A stretch of DNA of 32,295 bases from CAIRYW01 sp964555825. Its GTDB lineage: Bacteria > Patescibacteriota > Minisyncoccia > Phycocordibacterales > CAIRYW01. The stretch spans positions 1 to 32,295 of the forward strand of contig CAZKTY010000002.1 of NCBI GenBank assembly GCA_964555825.1, read 5' to 3'. Below are positions 15,370 to 23,747 of this stretch, piece after piece (position 1 is the first letter of the stretch; each line of letters opens with the position of its first letter). Below the pieces are notes generated by a model. That model saw nothing but the letters and a program-made list of their open reading frames with translations, was not told where the DNA came from and made no database searches. Made by a program: the position numbers and the translations under genes.

Positions 15370-16582
15370 CCTTGTAGATTATCATTTCTTTTCCGTCCTC
15401 TAAGTAAGCTGTAACTGTTCTAGGAGTTGTTGAGACTATGTCAGTGTGAACTGATGAGGAATTAAATCCTAATTCTTCCCAGTCTTCAGGAGTAAGAGTT
15501 GATGGATCATCGGCAAGACAATCGTGGTAAGCATTTCCAAGGGCTATGTGGGTGTTTCCGTTTGGTCCTCCAACATTCTCGTCAAATAATGTCTCTGCCA
15601 TGAATTTAGTGATACGAGAAAATCTTTTATCTGTCAGAGAAAATTCTCCAGCTTTATCGGCATTTTTTGTTGCGATCATCTCTTTAAGTATCTTCTCATT
15701 TTTCTTTGCTTTGGCCTTTACTACCTTTCCATCTTTGAACCAAAGTTCTATTCCTGTGATCAGGTTTCCATAACGATAAAGTGGTTCCGAAAATCTTATC
15801 CAACCATTTGTGCCTGGCCAATATGGAGAAGTAAAGATCTCAAAAGAGGGAATATTCCTTCCGCTTCCTCCCATCCATTTTCTTCTTTTACCCATATGGA
15901 TCCAGAGATCTGCATCAGGTCCTGTGACATGCATCTTTTCGATCTTCAAGGAGTTCAATTTTTTTTGAGCTTTTTCTGTCATAGCAAAGACTTTCTTCCA
16001 TTCCTTGATCGGATCCTTTTTATCTAAGAAACAAGCTTTTATTATTTCATCCCAATATTTTTTTAGTGGCATTCTGGCTTCTTTTGCCATTGCAGGAGTT
16101 CCATAAAGACCGAGTGTCCAAGTAAATTTTCCTTGACCTTCTTTTGCATTCCTCCAATCCATATAAGGTTTGAAAGCTTCTCCTCTCATCATGATCTTTT
16201 TTGGATCGATACCTTTAAGTATATGTTTGTTCGTATCAGACAATATATATATAGAATGGTCTGACTCTTCGACTAATCCCTTTAGATATTTACTTGGAAA
16301 ATATTTCAGCTGCTCCTCACTTCCAAGCTCATAGAACAGCCTGCTGACGTTTGCGTTTGATTTATCATATGTTTCTTTATCATCAGGAATATAGTTTTGG
16401 AGGACATTCCCTCCAGCCTTAATGATCGCTTTGTAAAGTTCAATATACAAAGGTTTGGCATATTCATTAACTGTTAGATAAACAGTTTCTCCTTTTTGTA
16501 CTCCTTTTCCGCTTCCTAATGCAAAATTTACCAATACATCAGCGTATCTTTCTAATATCTTTTTTGGTGGGTGATAACTCAT
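15344..16582 (-). CDS. M29-family aminopeptidase (AmpS/PepS-like)
   Basis: 412 aa, normal length for thermophilic-type M29 leucyl aminopeptidases. Metal ligands seen in the family order: E in PSFEIFTSP (about 250), E in AGEFSLTD (about 315), H in NTHIALGNAYHD (about 345), and H and D in SSVHTDIV (about 375). The N-terminal domain (ERYADVLVNFALGSGKGVQKGETV) is typical. It removes N-terminal residues from peptides in the cytoplasm. ATG 16582 lies 2 bp after the DedA-PAP2 stop, so it is part of the same operon; its 3' end overlaps the M24 gene by 26 bp. Confidence 0.93.
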   Translation of the reverse strand: MSYHPPKKILERYADVLVNFALGSGKGVQKGETVYLTVNEYAKPLYIELYKAIIKAGGNVLQNYIPDDKETYDKSNANVSRLFYELGSEEQLKYFPSKYLKGLVEESDHSIYILSDTNKHILKGIDPKKIMMRGEAFKPYMDWRNAKEGQGKFTWTLGLYGTPAMAKEARMPLKKYWDEIIKACFLDKKDPIKEWKKVFAMTEKAQKKLNSLKIEKMHVTGPDADLWIHMGKRRKWMGGSGRNIPSFEIFTSPYWPGTNGWIRFSEPLYRYGNLITGIELWFKDGKVVKAKAKKNEKILKEMIATKNADKAGEFSLTDKRFSRITKFMAETLFDENVGGPNGNTHIALGNAYHDCLADDPSTLTPEDWEELGFNSSSVHTDIVSTTPRTVTAYLEDGKEMIIYKDGKFTFLE

Positions 16583-16584
16583 TT

Positions 16585-17847
16585 TTATTTTCTGATCTTT
16601 ATTTTCTTATAAACTCGGGGGAGTACATCGAATGCAAGGAGAGCTGTAGAAACAAAAAATATTCCAAAGCAAAATCCTCCAACAACATCACTTGCCCAAT
16701 GGACTCCGAAATAAACTCTTGAAAATCCGACTAAAAGAATCATAGCGCTGGAAAATGTGCAAAGCAATATGAATTGCCATGTCTTTAGATAATTTTTCAA
16801 TTCATAGCAAATAAGACCAAAAAAAACTGTAGCAAGTACTGCGTGTCCGCTTGGAAAACTTGAGCTAGATTCTCTGAATAAAAAATGAAGAATAGGTCTT
16901 GGTCTTAAGAATTCTGCTTTAAGGAATACAACGAGTATGCCACTTGATGCTATTGATATTAGGAAGAAAAACATGTCTTTAAATCTCTTGAAATATAAAA
17001 GTATTACAGCTGGTATCAGGCAGATGAGAGTAAATGTCCAAGGTCCAATTATTCCTAGCCACCAAAGATACGATATTAAAATAGGATTTCTCCAAGACAC
17101 GACAAGAGTTCCTATTTGTTGGTCTATTATGGATAATGCACCGTTTCCGGTTATATTTTGTGCGATCGCCGCAAATGCATAAAGGGATATTATAGATGTG
17201 ATAAAAAGAGCAATCTGTTTTTTGGAAAATTTTCCACCACGAAGGCGTGCTTTTTCTGCCATATAGACAATGAGAAGTGCGATGATCGTTGCGATGGCAA
17301 CGAATTTTCCAATGGCAGGAATTATTACTGTAAAACCTTCTCCAATGATGTATCCCAAAAGTCCAAAACAAAGAGACCATGAAATTCCGGCAATAAAAGC
17401 ATAAAAAAAGAATTTTGGTTTTGATACATTAGAAAGTCCTGCAAAAAAAGGGGAGAATGATCTCGTGAATGAATTAAATCTACCTAAAAAGACCGCTTTG
17501 CCTGCATGCTTCTCAGTAAATTTTTTGGTCTTGTCTATCTTTTCCTCAGAGATGAACCGAGACATTTTTTTTAGTATAAATGAAGAGTATCTTCTTCCTA
17601 AAAGATAACCAACAGCATCTCCTAAGAATGATCCAATAGCAGCAAGAACTATTAATTCCCAAAGGGGGTATGCTCCAAGTCTTGAAAAGATCGCAGCTAT
17701 TATGAGAAGGGTCTGTCCTGGAATTATAAAACCGATCATAGGGATAGACTCTACTGCACTTGAAATGAATGCGATCAGAAGTCCAAACTCCTCAAATATG
17801 TATTTATTATTGTATAGAAATTCTATTATCGCGTTTTCTGTTTGCAT
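16585..17847 (-). CDS. DedA-PAP2 fusion protein (lipid phosphatase/translocase)
   Basis: 420 aa, two membrane modules in one chain. Residues about 1-200 are a DedA/VTT domain: FIIPGQTLLIIAAI and LGRFNSFTRSFSPFFAGLS are the re-entrant signatures. Residues about 215-410 are a six-helix PAP2 phosphatase with all three catalytic motifs: KAEFLRPRP (about 310), SSFPSGHAV (about 330) and SRVYFGVHWASD (about 375-386). The PAP2 half is thus predicted to be active on a lipid pyrophosphate or phosphatidate, and the DedA half to move the product. The gene leads a five-gene operon and is transcribed divergently from uppP, separated by 48 bp. Undecaprenyl phosphate is the most economical shared substrate, by inference. 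Fusion of these two families is known in other bacteria. Confidence 0.95.
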   Translation of the reverse strand: MQTENAIIEFLYNNKYIFEEFGLLIAFISSAVESIPMIGFIIPGQTLLIIAAIFSRLGAYPLWELIVLAAIGSFLGDAVGYLLGRRYSSFILKKMSRFISEEKIDKTKKFTEKHAGKAVFLGRFNSFTRSFSPFFAGLSNVSKPKFFFYAFIAGISWSLCFGLLGYIIGEGFTVIIPAIGKFVAIATIIALLIVYMAEKARLRGGKFSKKQIALFITSIISLYAFAAIAQNITGNGALSIIDQQIGTLVVSWRNPILISYLWWLGIIGPWTFTLICLIPAVILLYFKRFKDMFFFLISIASSGILVVFLKAEFLRPRPILHFLFRESSSSFPSGHAVLATVFFGLICYELKNYLKTWQFILLCTFSSAMILLVGFSRVYFGVHWASDVVGGFCFGIFFVSTALLAFDVLPRVYKKIKIRK

Positions 17848-17895
17848 TGTTCTTACATTTTATGTCAAAAAACATGTTTATGCTACAATTTTCAT
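17848..17895. promoter_or_regulatory. Divergent dedA-pap2/uppP promoter region
   Basis: 48 bp separates the two start codons. For uppP (+): extended -10 TGCTACAAT (17881-17889 region; box 17884-17889) with the ATG 6 bp after it. For dedA-pap2 (-): -10 TAAAAT (17862-17857) with the ATG 9 bp after it. Neither has a strong -35; TTGACA on the minus strand (17868-17863) directly abuts the -10 and is too close to serve it. Both transcripts are predicted to be leaderless or nearly so, and the polymerase footprints must overlap. Confidence 0.55.
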
Positions 17896-18663
17896 ATGCA
17901 TTTTATTGACGCAATAATTTTAGGAGTTGTTGAAGGAATAACAGAATTTTTACCTGTTTCTTCTACTGGACACATGATACTTTCTGCAAGTGTTTTGGGT
18001 CTAGTGCAGGATAATTTCTTGAAAAGTTTTGAGATCATAATTCAGTTAGGCTCCATATTGGCCGTTGTTGTTCTTTTCTTTAAAAAATTCTTTGATATTG
18101 AGGTCTTGAAAAGGATAGTTGTTGGTTTTATTCCAACAGGGATAATCGGTCTGATATTCTATAAAGTTGTAAAAAATTTTTTAGGAAGCGAGAATGTTGT
18201 ACTTTGGTCACTGTTCCTTGGTGGAGTGGTTATAATACTTTTTGAGATATTCAAAAAAGACGAAGATAAGGAAGAAAAGGGAATTGTTTCGCTTAGTTAC
18301 AAAGATTGTGCTGTTGTTGGGCTTTTTCAGTCTATTGCAATAATACCGGGAGTTTCTAGATCAGCGGCCACAATTATCGGAGGTCTTTCTATAGGTATCG
18401 ATAGAAAAACGATCACAGAGTATTCTTTTTTGATAGCTGTTCCAACAATGCTTGCTGCCACAGGACTTGAATTGATCAAAGGTGCAGGGAGTATCTCTCA
18501 AGATCAATTTGGGTTACTCGCCGTTGGACTTATTGTCTCTTTCTTAGTGGCACTTGTCGCTATAAGATCCTTTATAGGTTTTGTTAAACACCATAAATTC
18601 ACAGGTTTTGGTGTTTACAGGATACTGATCTCTGTAATATTTTTCTTTTTTGTCGGTAAGTGA
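17896..18663 (+). CDS. uppP: Undecaprenyl-diphosphate phosphatase
   Basis: 255 aa from ATG 17896. A longer frame from 17842 exists, but its first 18 residues are not family sequence and the -10 box lies inside it. BacA/UppP dephosphorylates C55-PP to C55-P, the lipid carrier of peptidoglycan synthesis. Motif 1, EGITEFLPVSSTGH, supplies E13, E17 and H26; motif 2, PGVSRSAAT, supplies R155. About eight hydrophobic helices. The stop is TGA, the clearest use of TGA as stop here. A weak TGATC/GATCA hairpin (18661-18676) lies between it and the converging gene at 18678. Confidence 0.96.
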   Translation: MHFIDAIILGVVEGITEFLPVSSTGHMILSASVLGLVQDNFLKSFEIIIQLGSILAVVVLFFKKFFDIEVLKRIVVGFIPTGIIGLIFYKVVKNFLGSENVVLWSLFLGGVVIILFEIFKKDEDKEEKGIVSLSYKDCAVVGLFQSIAIIPGVSRSAATIIGGLSIGIDRKTITEYSFLIAVPTMLAATGLELIKGAGSISQDQFGLLAVGLIVSFLVALVAIRSFIGFVKHHKFTGFGVYRILISVIFFFFVGK

Positions 18664-18677
18664 TCTTTTTTGATCAA

Positions 18678-19109
18678 TTAATTGCTTTGAGGAGCAGGAG
18701 ATACTTCTGTCTGATTCCTAATATTTATTGATGTTGCTGTAAGACTACTACCATCAGAGTTTGTTGAACCACTCACTAATACTGTTGTGTCGGTACTTAG
18801 ATCATCAGTCGATCCAGAAACACTTTTCATTATGTTCGTGCTTGGATTTACAAATACTATCTGAGATCCCCCTCCCGGAAGTTTGATCGTGATACTTTGG
18901 CTGTCTTTTGAAATAATACTTCCTGAGACACCTCCATTTGATCCACTTGTTTTAGTTCTTGCAAAACTTCCTGATGTTCCTTTTGCAAAGGTCATTGAAG
19001 ATTGAGAGGATGAGGTTTGTGATCCTTTGTAATATGAACCTGCAAAAAAACCAGAAGAAAGGGCTATAACGATCAATATGACTATAAATACGAAATGTTT
19101 ATTATTCAT
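18678..19109 (-). CDS. Membrane-anchored DUF5666-like beta-rich protein
   Basis: 143 aa. One N-terminal transmembrane anchor (about 5-24), then a Ser/Thr/Gly-rich linker (to about 58), then a small beta domain: GSIISKDSQSITIKLPGGG ... VFVNPSTNI ... DDLSTDTTVLVSGS ... SLTATSIN. This pattern (G-x-I ... hydrophobic strand ... D-L-x-x-G/T ... V-x-V-x-G ... A-x-x-I) resembles DUF5666 OB-like domains. It sits last in the MacAB-type operon, 30 bp after the permease stop. The 171-aa protein at 22784-23299 carries the same type of domain. Function unknown; an extracytoplasmic accessory to the exporter is plausible. Confidence 0.7.
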   Translation of the reverse strand: MNNKHFVFIVILIVIALSSGFFAGSYYKGSQTSSSQSSMTFAKGTSGSFARTKTSGSNGGVSGSIISKDSQSITIKLPGGGSQIVFVNPSTNIMKSVSGSTDDLSTDTTVLVSGSTNSDGSSLTATSINIRNQTEVSPAPQSN

Positions 19110-19139
19110 TTTTTTTATTTTGACTTTTAAATTATTAAT

Positions 19140-20363
19140 TTACTCGTAACGTAACGCTTCTATTGGATTTAAACTAGCGGCTCTTCTTGCTGGGTAGTAT
19201 CCAAAAATAATTCCAATTCCAGCAGAAACTCCGAAGGCGAGAAGTATGGGATAAATAGATATTTGGGTTTGGAGTACTCCAAATAATGAGACAGCGTAAG
19301 AGATACCAATTCCAAGTATTATCCCGATAAACCCGCCCAAAAAAGTGAGAGTGACAGCTTCTGCTAAGAATTGATTACTGATATCTTTTCTTTTTGCTCC
19401 GATAGCTTTGCGAAGTCCGATTTCTTTTGTTCTTTCTGTGACTGTTGTGAGCATCATATTCATAATGCCGATCCCTCCTACAAGAAGAGAAATTCCAGCA
19501 ACTGATCCTAGAAGGATAGTAAAAGTACTTACAACACTTGAAGCTGTTGATACTATGTCGGCTTGATTCATTGTGCTGAAGTCTGCAGATGCAGGATTGC
19601 TTATCTTATGTCTGCTTAATAGTAGTGTTGTGATATCAGCTTGTACTTGAGTCATGATGTCTGAACTTTCTGCTTCGACATCTATTGTTGTTAAGTACTC
19701 GTTTCCTGTAAGGAATTTTTGAGAGTCAGTGACTGGGATGATTATCATATCGTCTCTGTTCCCAAATCCGCTCCCTCCTTTAGATTCAAGGACTCCTATG
19801 ACACTAAATTGCATTCCTTTTATCGCTATTGTTTGTCCAATTGGGTCGGTACCTGTTGCAAATAGATCACTGACCGTTGTGGGACCAAGGACAGCTACTC
19901 TTGCTAAACTTTTTGATTGTTCGTCTGTTATAAAAGACCCTTCGCTTACATTTACGTTCCTAACAGTAGAATAAGATGCATTTGTCCCAAGCACGGTGGT
20001 ATTTGTATTTGTCCCTTTTGCTGTGACTTGATATCTTCCTGAGACCTCAGAAGAAACATTTGCAACTCCACTTACTCCTGATGCGATTGCGTCAGCATCA
20101 TCTTGAGTTAGACTTTGAGCACTACCACGACCGCTTGAGACTGTAGCACCTGGACCTCTTTGTGTTCCTGGCATGACCTCGATCAAGTTAGAACCAATGG
20201 ATTGTATACTCGATGTTATCGATCCTTGAGCTCCTTGCCCGATAGAGATCATAGCAATAACAGAACTAATACCGATCACGATTCCTAGCATTGTGAGACT
20301 TGATCTTACTTTGTTTGCCGAAAGGGCAGTGTATGTTTCTTCGTATATATCTTGGATCGTCAT
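19140..20363 (-). CDS. MacB-like ABC transporter permease
   Basis: 407 aa. Layout: N-terminal transmembrane helix (SSLTMLGIVIGISSVIAMISIG, within about 20-42), a large extracytoplasmic MacB periplasmic-core-type domain (about 45-280), then three C-terminal helices (about 285-395) with the conserved TERTKEIGLRKAIGAKRKDI cytoplasmic loop. The last residues, ARRAASLNPIEALRYE, are the family's C-terminal signature. It belongs to the type VII ABC (mechanotransmission) family with the ATPase encoded 14 bp upstream and the MacA-like adaptor before it. No outer-membrane channel gene is nearby, which fits a single-membrane host. Confidence 0.95.
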   Translation of the reverse strand: MTIQDIYEETYTALSANKVRSSLTMLGIVIGISSVIAMISIGQGAQGSITSSIQSIGSNLIEVMPGTQRGPGATVSSGRGSAQSLTQDDADAIASGVSGVANVSSEVSGRYQVTAKGTNTNTTVLGTNASYSTVRNVNVSEGSFITDEQSKSLARVAVLGPTTVSDLFATGTDPIGQTIAIKGMQFSVIGVLESKGGSGFGNRDDMIIIPVTDSQKFLTGNEYLTTIDVEAESSDIMTQVQADITTLLLSRHKISNPASADFSTMNQADIVSTASSVVSTFTILLGSVAGISLLVGGIGIMNMMLTTVTERTKEIGLRKAIGAKRKDISNQFLAEAVTLTFLGGFIGIILGIGISYAVSLFGVLQTQISIYPILLAFGVSAGIGIIFGYYPARRAASLNPIEALRYE

Positions 20364-20377
20364 TTTATTTAATATTA

Positions 20378-21088
20378 TTAAATTAAGTGTTGGACTATTC
20401 TTTGGGTATGTTTCTTTGAATCCTCAAGTATCATTCCATCTTTTATGTATACGATCCTTTGTGCATGTTCTGCAACATCTGGTTCGTGAGTGATGAGTAC
20501 GATCGTACGACCGTGTTCTTTATTCAATTTTTGAAAGGTGGCTAAAACAATTTCTCCTGTCTTTGTATCTAGGTTTCCAGTTGGTTCATCAGCTAAAATA
20601 AGTGCTGGGTCATTCACTAAAGCTCTAGCTATCGCTACTCTTTGGATCTGTCCTCCAGAAAGTTCATTTGATTTGTGTTCAAAGTGACTCTCATCAAAAC
20701 CTGCTGCGATCAAGGCTTTTTCTGCTAGAGGTCTTCTTTGTTCATGAGGCACACCTGCATAGACCAAGGGGAGCATTACATTTCTAAGTACTGTTGTTCG
20801 GGGAAGGAGATTAAAAGCTTGAAAAACGAAACCTATTTTTTGGCGTCTAATATCGGCAAGTTCTTCATCCGAAAGTTTAGAAACATCTTTTCCATCAAGA
20901 AAATATTGTCCGCTCGTTGGTGTATCAAGTGCTCCAATGATATGCATCAAGGTTGATTTACCAGAACCTGAAGGACCCATGATAGCTACGAATTCTCCAT
21001 CTTCAACAGTGAAGCTAACACCGTGCAAAGCTTCAAATTCAACATTTCCAGTTTTGTATACTTTTTTTACGTTTTTTATTTCAATCAT
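20378..21088 (-). CDS. MacB/LolD-like ABC transporter ATPase
   Basis: 236 aa. Walker A GPSGSGKST (38-46), Q-loop VFQAFNLLP, signature LSGGQIQR (about 143), Walker B LILADEPTGNLD (about 162) and H-switch ITHEP. The TGNLD after Walker B is typical of the LolD/MacB/FtsE subgroup. It powers the permease encoded 14 bp downstream. The upstream MacA-like gene ends 6 bp before its ATG. The C-terminal tail (SKKHTQRIVQHLI) is short and not conserved. Confidence 0.97.
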   Translation of the reverse strand: MIEIKNVKKVYKTGNVEFEALHGVSFTVEDGEFVAIMGPSGSGKSTLMHIIGALDTPTSGQYFLDGKDVSKLSDEELADIRRQKIGFVFQAFNLLPRTTVLRNVMLPLVYAGVPHEQRRPLAEKALIAAGFDESHFEHKSNELSGGQIQRVAIARALVNDPALILADEPTGNLDTKTGEIVLATFQKLNKEHGRTIVLITHEPDVAEHAQRIVYIKDGMILEDSKKHTQRIVQHLI

Positions 21089-21094
21089 TTGTAT

Positions 21095-22774
21095 TTATCT
21101 ACCTGGTCTGCTATTTCCACCAACAGCACTTAATAAGCTAGGGGTTTTTGTTGTTGTGGCACTACTTGCTGTCGAAGAAGTTGTCTTTGTGATGACCTGA
21201 TCACCAGCTTTTAGTCCAGATTTTATCTCTATGTTCGTATCATCTGATACTCCTGTTTGTACAACAACTTGAATTGGTGTTTCGTTTGAAGTGAATCCTG
21301 ATTCTGAACTTTTTGGTACTGGATCTTTGAACATTTGAACGTAAGAGATATTTCCTTGTGTTTTTACTGCTGAAGAAGGAACGATCAATACATCTTGGCT
21401 TGCAGAAGTTATTATTGAGGCACTAACACTCATTCCTGGTTTTACTCTCACATCATCTGTATCGAATGCTATCTCAACATTATAGGTTACTACTCCTTGG
21501 CTAACTGTTCCTACGAGATCTACTTGAGCAACTGTCCCTGTGATATTTAAGTCGCTAAGAGCACTAAATGAAAGAGTAACTTTATCACCAGCAGCAACTT
21601 TAGCTGCATCTACTTCATTAAGAGAAATGTTGGCGATCTTTGAATTTGATATGAATGTTCCTACACTTCCACTTGTTTGATCTCCAACTTTTACACTAAC
21701 TTTTGCAATGACTCCATCCAAAGGAGCTTTTACAAAATATTTGTTATATGTATTTCGTGCTTGTTCAACACTGAGTTCAGCGGATTGAATATCCAAAGGA
21801 TCAGTACCTTGCTGTAACTTTTGAAGTGTTAAACTTTTTTGTTGTATATCATTTGCAGAATTTTCAATAGAATTCTTTGAATTAAGGAGACTTGAGACAT
21901 CTGAATTCACAGAGGATGTCCATGTGCTTAAATTATTTTCTGCTGTGATGGTGTTAGTTGAAACGGCCTGACTTGTATCAGTATTTTTTATGTAATCAAC
22001 AGCGATCTTTGCATTCTGAACCGCTTGGGCCAAACTTTTTGAAGTGTCATAGGTCTCTACGACTAATGTTTTGATGGATTCAGAAGAACTATCTCTAGTT
22101 ATATCTTTTGAATCTGTAAGATTTTGACTATAGGTTTTTTTTGCTTGGTCAAAAGCTACTCCTGCGCTTTGAGAATATCCTCTTACTATCTCAGGCATTG
22201 ATACCATTTGTTCTGCGCTCAAATATCCTGTTTTATCATAAAGCATAGAATTGAGCCCGTTGATGACGTTTGTCATATCAACAAAGGCACTGGACACGTT
22301 ATTTAAAGCTGTTGTCTCATCGGTTGATTTTGATGTAATAGATGAGCTTAGATCATTTTGGTCTGTTGCCAATTGCAATGCATCTGTAGGCTCTTGAAGC
22401 TTTGCTAGATTGATCTCGGCATTTTGTAATGCAATCCTTGCAGTAGTTGGATCAATTGTAACTATCAGGTCTCCGGCACTTACTTTTTGACCACTGACAG
22501 CACTAACACTTGTTACTGTTCCAGAAACACTATTGTTCAGGTCGATCTGGTTTGATGCTGCAACTTGTCCTGTTCCTGAAACTGTACCAAGTATGGTTCC
22601 AGTTTGAGCTTCTGTCAGAACATATTTTGTACCAACTCCTATATTTTGGATTATTTTAACTGAACCATATGCTGTGCTTGCAATGACAATGATTCCTAAG
22701 ATCGATAATTTTTTGTGGAACTTCCACATATTCTTGAAAGATTCGACAGTAAAAAAATGTAATATATTTTTCAT
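21095..22774 (-). CDS. MacA-like membrane fusion protein (HlyD family)
   Basis: 559 aa, long for the family. One N-terminal transmembrane helix (about 22-40), first half-lipoyl strand block (NSVSGTVTSVSAVSGQKVSA), then a long Ser/Thr/Asn-rich helical hairpin (about 120-330, with an extended insertion), second half-lipoyl block (KAPLDGVIAKVSVKVGDQTSG), beta-barrel domain (NEVDAAKVAAGDKVTLSFSA) and membrane-proximal domain (GLKAGDQVITKTTS). It docks on the MacB-like permease in tripartite pumps; here it may reach the cell wall rather than an outer-membrane channel. The tail is Ser/Thr-rich and ends GGNSRPGR. Gap to the ATPase gene 6 bp; gap from the 171-aa gene 9 bp. Confidence 0.94.
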   Translation of the reverse strand: MKNILHFFTVESFKNMWKFHKKLSILGIIVIASTAYGSVKIIQNIGVGTKYVLTEAQTGTILGTVSGTGQVAASNQIDLNNSVSGTVTSVSAVSGQKVSAGDLIVTIDPTTARIALQNAEINLAKLQEPTDALQLATDQNDLSSSITSKSTDETTALNNVSSAFVDMTNVINGLNSMLYDKTGYLSAEQMVSMPEIVRGYSQSAGVAFDQAKKTYSQNLTDSKDITRDSSSESIKTLVVETYDTSKSLAQAVQNAKIAVDYIKNTDTSQAVSTNTITAENNLSTWTSSVNSDVSSLLNSKNSIENSANDIQQKSLTLQKLQQGTDPLDIQSAELSVEQARNTYNKYFVKAPLDGVIAKVSVKVGDQTSGSVGTFISNSKIANISLNEVDAAKVAAGDKVTLSFSALSDLNITGTVAQVDLVGTVSQGVVTYNVEIAFDTDDVRVKPGMSVSASIITSASQDVLIVPSSAVKTQGNISYVQMFKDPVPKSSESGFTSNETPIQVVVQTGVSDDTNIEIKSGLKAGDQVITKTTSSTASSATTTKTPSLLSAVGGNSRPGR

Positions 22775-22783
22775 ATTTTTTTA

Positions 22784-23299
22784 TTATTTTGTAAGTGGAC
22801 TTGTTGTGCTTTGAGCTTGGTTGCTTCTGTTCATTTGAGGTGGGGGAGGAAGGATCCTTATAAGTTTTGCTGCAATATTTCCATTGTCTTCAGGGGATCC
22901 AATAATCACTACAAAATCTCCGATCTTTAGATCTGTTGAAAGGATATCCTTTTTTGATTGCCTATATATAGTATCGTCTGTGACATCAATATTTTTTTCT
23001 ACTCCATCTTTGTCAGCAACAATGATCGAAGGTAACGATATCTTTATTATTGAACCTATTGCTCCGTTTGCGTTCGGTAGATTCTTTTCTGGATCTAAAT
23101 TTGGAAGGAATGGTTCGTCTCCTCCTTTTTCTTCGAATCCATTATAGTAGTTTTCACCTACATGGCATGAAAAGAATGCTTTTTTATAGCCAACTAGTAT
23201 TCCAGTTTGGAATATGAAAAGTATTATTCCTAAGATAAATAAGATCCCTATAGAAATACGCAAAGTCTTTGATTCAAAAATTTTTTTTATTGTTTCCAT
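22784..23299 (-). CDS. Membrane-anchored DUF5666-like protein
   Basis: 171 aa. Short cytoplasmic N-terminus, one transmembrane helix (about 14-36: ISIGILFILGIILFIFQTG), then an exposed segment with a single Cys (FFSCHVGENYYNGFEEKGG), then a small beta domain: GAIGSIIKISLPSIIVADKDG ... IDVTDDTIYRQSKKDI ... DLKIGDFVVIIGSPEDNG ... IAAKLIRIL. A proline/serine-rich tail ends the protein. The beta domain has the same layout as the 143-aa protein that closes the operon. It lies between the putative anti-sigma gene (5-bp gap) and the MacA-like gene (9-bp gap), so it belongs to the exporter unit. Function unknown. Confidence 0.7.
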   Translation of the reverse strand: METIKKIFESKTLRISIGILFILGIILFIFQTGILVGYKKAFFSCHVGENYYNGFEEKGGDEPFLPNLDPEKNLPNANGAIGSIIKISLPSIIVADKDGVEKNIDVTDDTIYRQSKKDILSTDLKIGDFVVIIGSPEDNGNIAAKLIRILPPPPQMNRSNQAQSTTSPLTK

Positions 23300-23304
23300 T
23301 TTTT

Positions 23305-23718
23305 TTATTTATAAATTAATTCAGGTCGTAAAAACAAAGAAGCCTCCTTTGTTGTCTTTGAAAGAAGATAAAGGAGGATCCCTAACATTGAGACAATAAG
23401 AAAAATATCCAAAATAGGAGCTGATTCTAAAAGTAGAAGAAGGGTTTGTTTCCAATTCATCAGCGCAAATTTACTGTCACTTATAAGGATCGAGGCATAA
23501 TCTGAGAAGACAGAACTTTGAAAATCAGAAAAGATCTTTGAAAATACATAAACAAAAAAACTCCCTGAAGAAATGAGAGACAATCCAAATAGCTCAAACT
23601 TTATCTTAGCTTTTCTTTTTTGCTCTTTTTGAATTGTTGCTAGGATCTTCTTTTCAAGACCTTCTTCGCATGGGATAAGAGTGAGGTTTAGAGAAATTTT
23701 TTCTATGTCATTTATCAT
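23305..23718 (-). CDS. Two-TM protein, putative anti-sigma factor
   Basis: 137 aa. The first ~40 residues are soluble (ISLNLTLIPCEEGLEKKILATI and a basic stretch QKRKAKIK), followed by a hydrophobic helix (about 41-62), an exposed loop (about 63-95) and a second helix (about 97-120), ending with a short tail. There is no HxxxCxxC zinc motif, so it is not a ZAS-type anti-sigma factor. The reason to propose anti-sigma is position: it starts 30 bp after the ECF sigma gene on the same strand, where such regulators are normally encoded. Family not recognised; treat the role as inference. Confidence 0.55.
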   Translation of the reverse strand: MINDIEKISLNLTLIPCEEGLEKKILATIQKEQKRKAKIKFELFGLSLISSGSFFVYVFSKIFSDFQSSVFSDYASILISDSKFALMNWKQTLLLLLESAPILDIFLIVSMLGILLYLLSKTTKEASLFLRPELIYK

Positions 23719-23747
23719 ATTTGTATTGTTATCATTGATATTTTACG

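Noticed and set aside
16979..17380. Frames on both strands within the DedA-PAP2 gene
   Set aside because: They are shadows of the fusion gene, with Cys/His/Asn/Lys-biased, unconserved translations.
18661..18676. Bidirectional terminator TGATC-TTTTTT-GATCA between uppP and the 143-aa gene
   Set aside because: The stem is only 5 bp and AT-rich, and the T-run is in the loop rather than after the stem.
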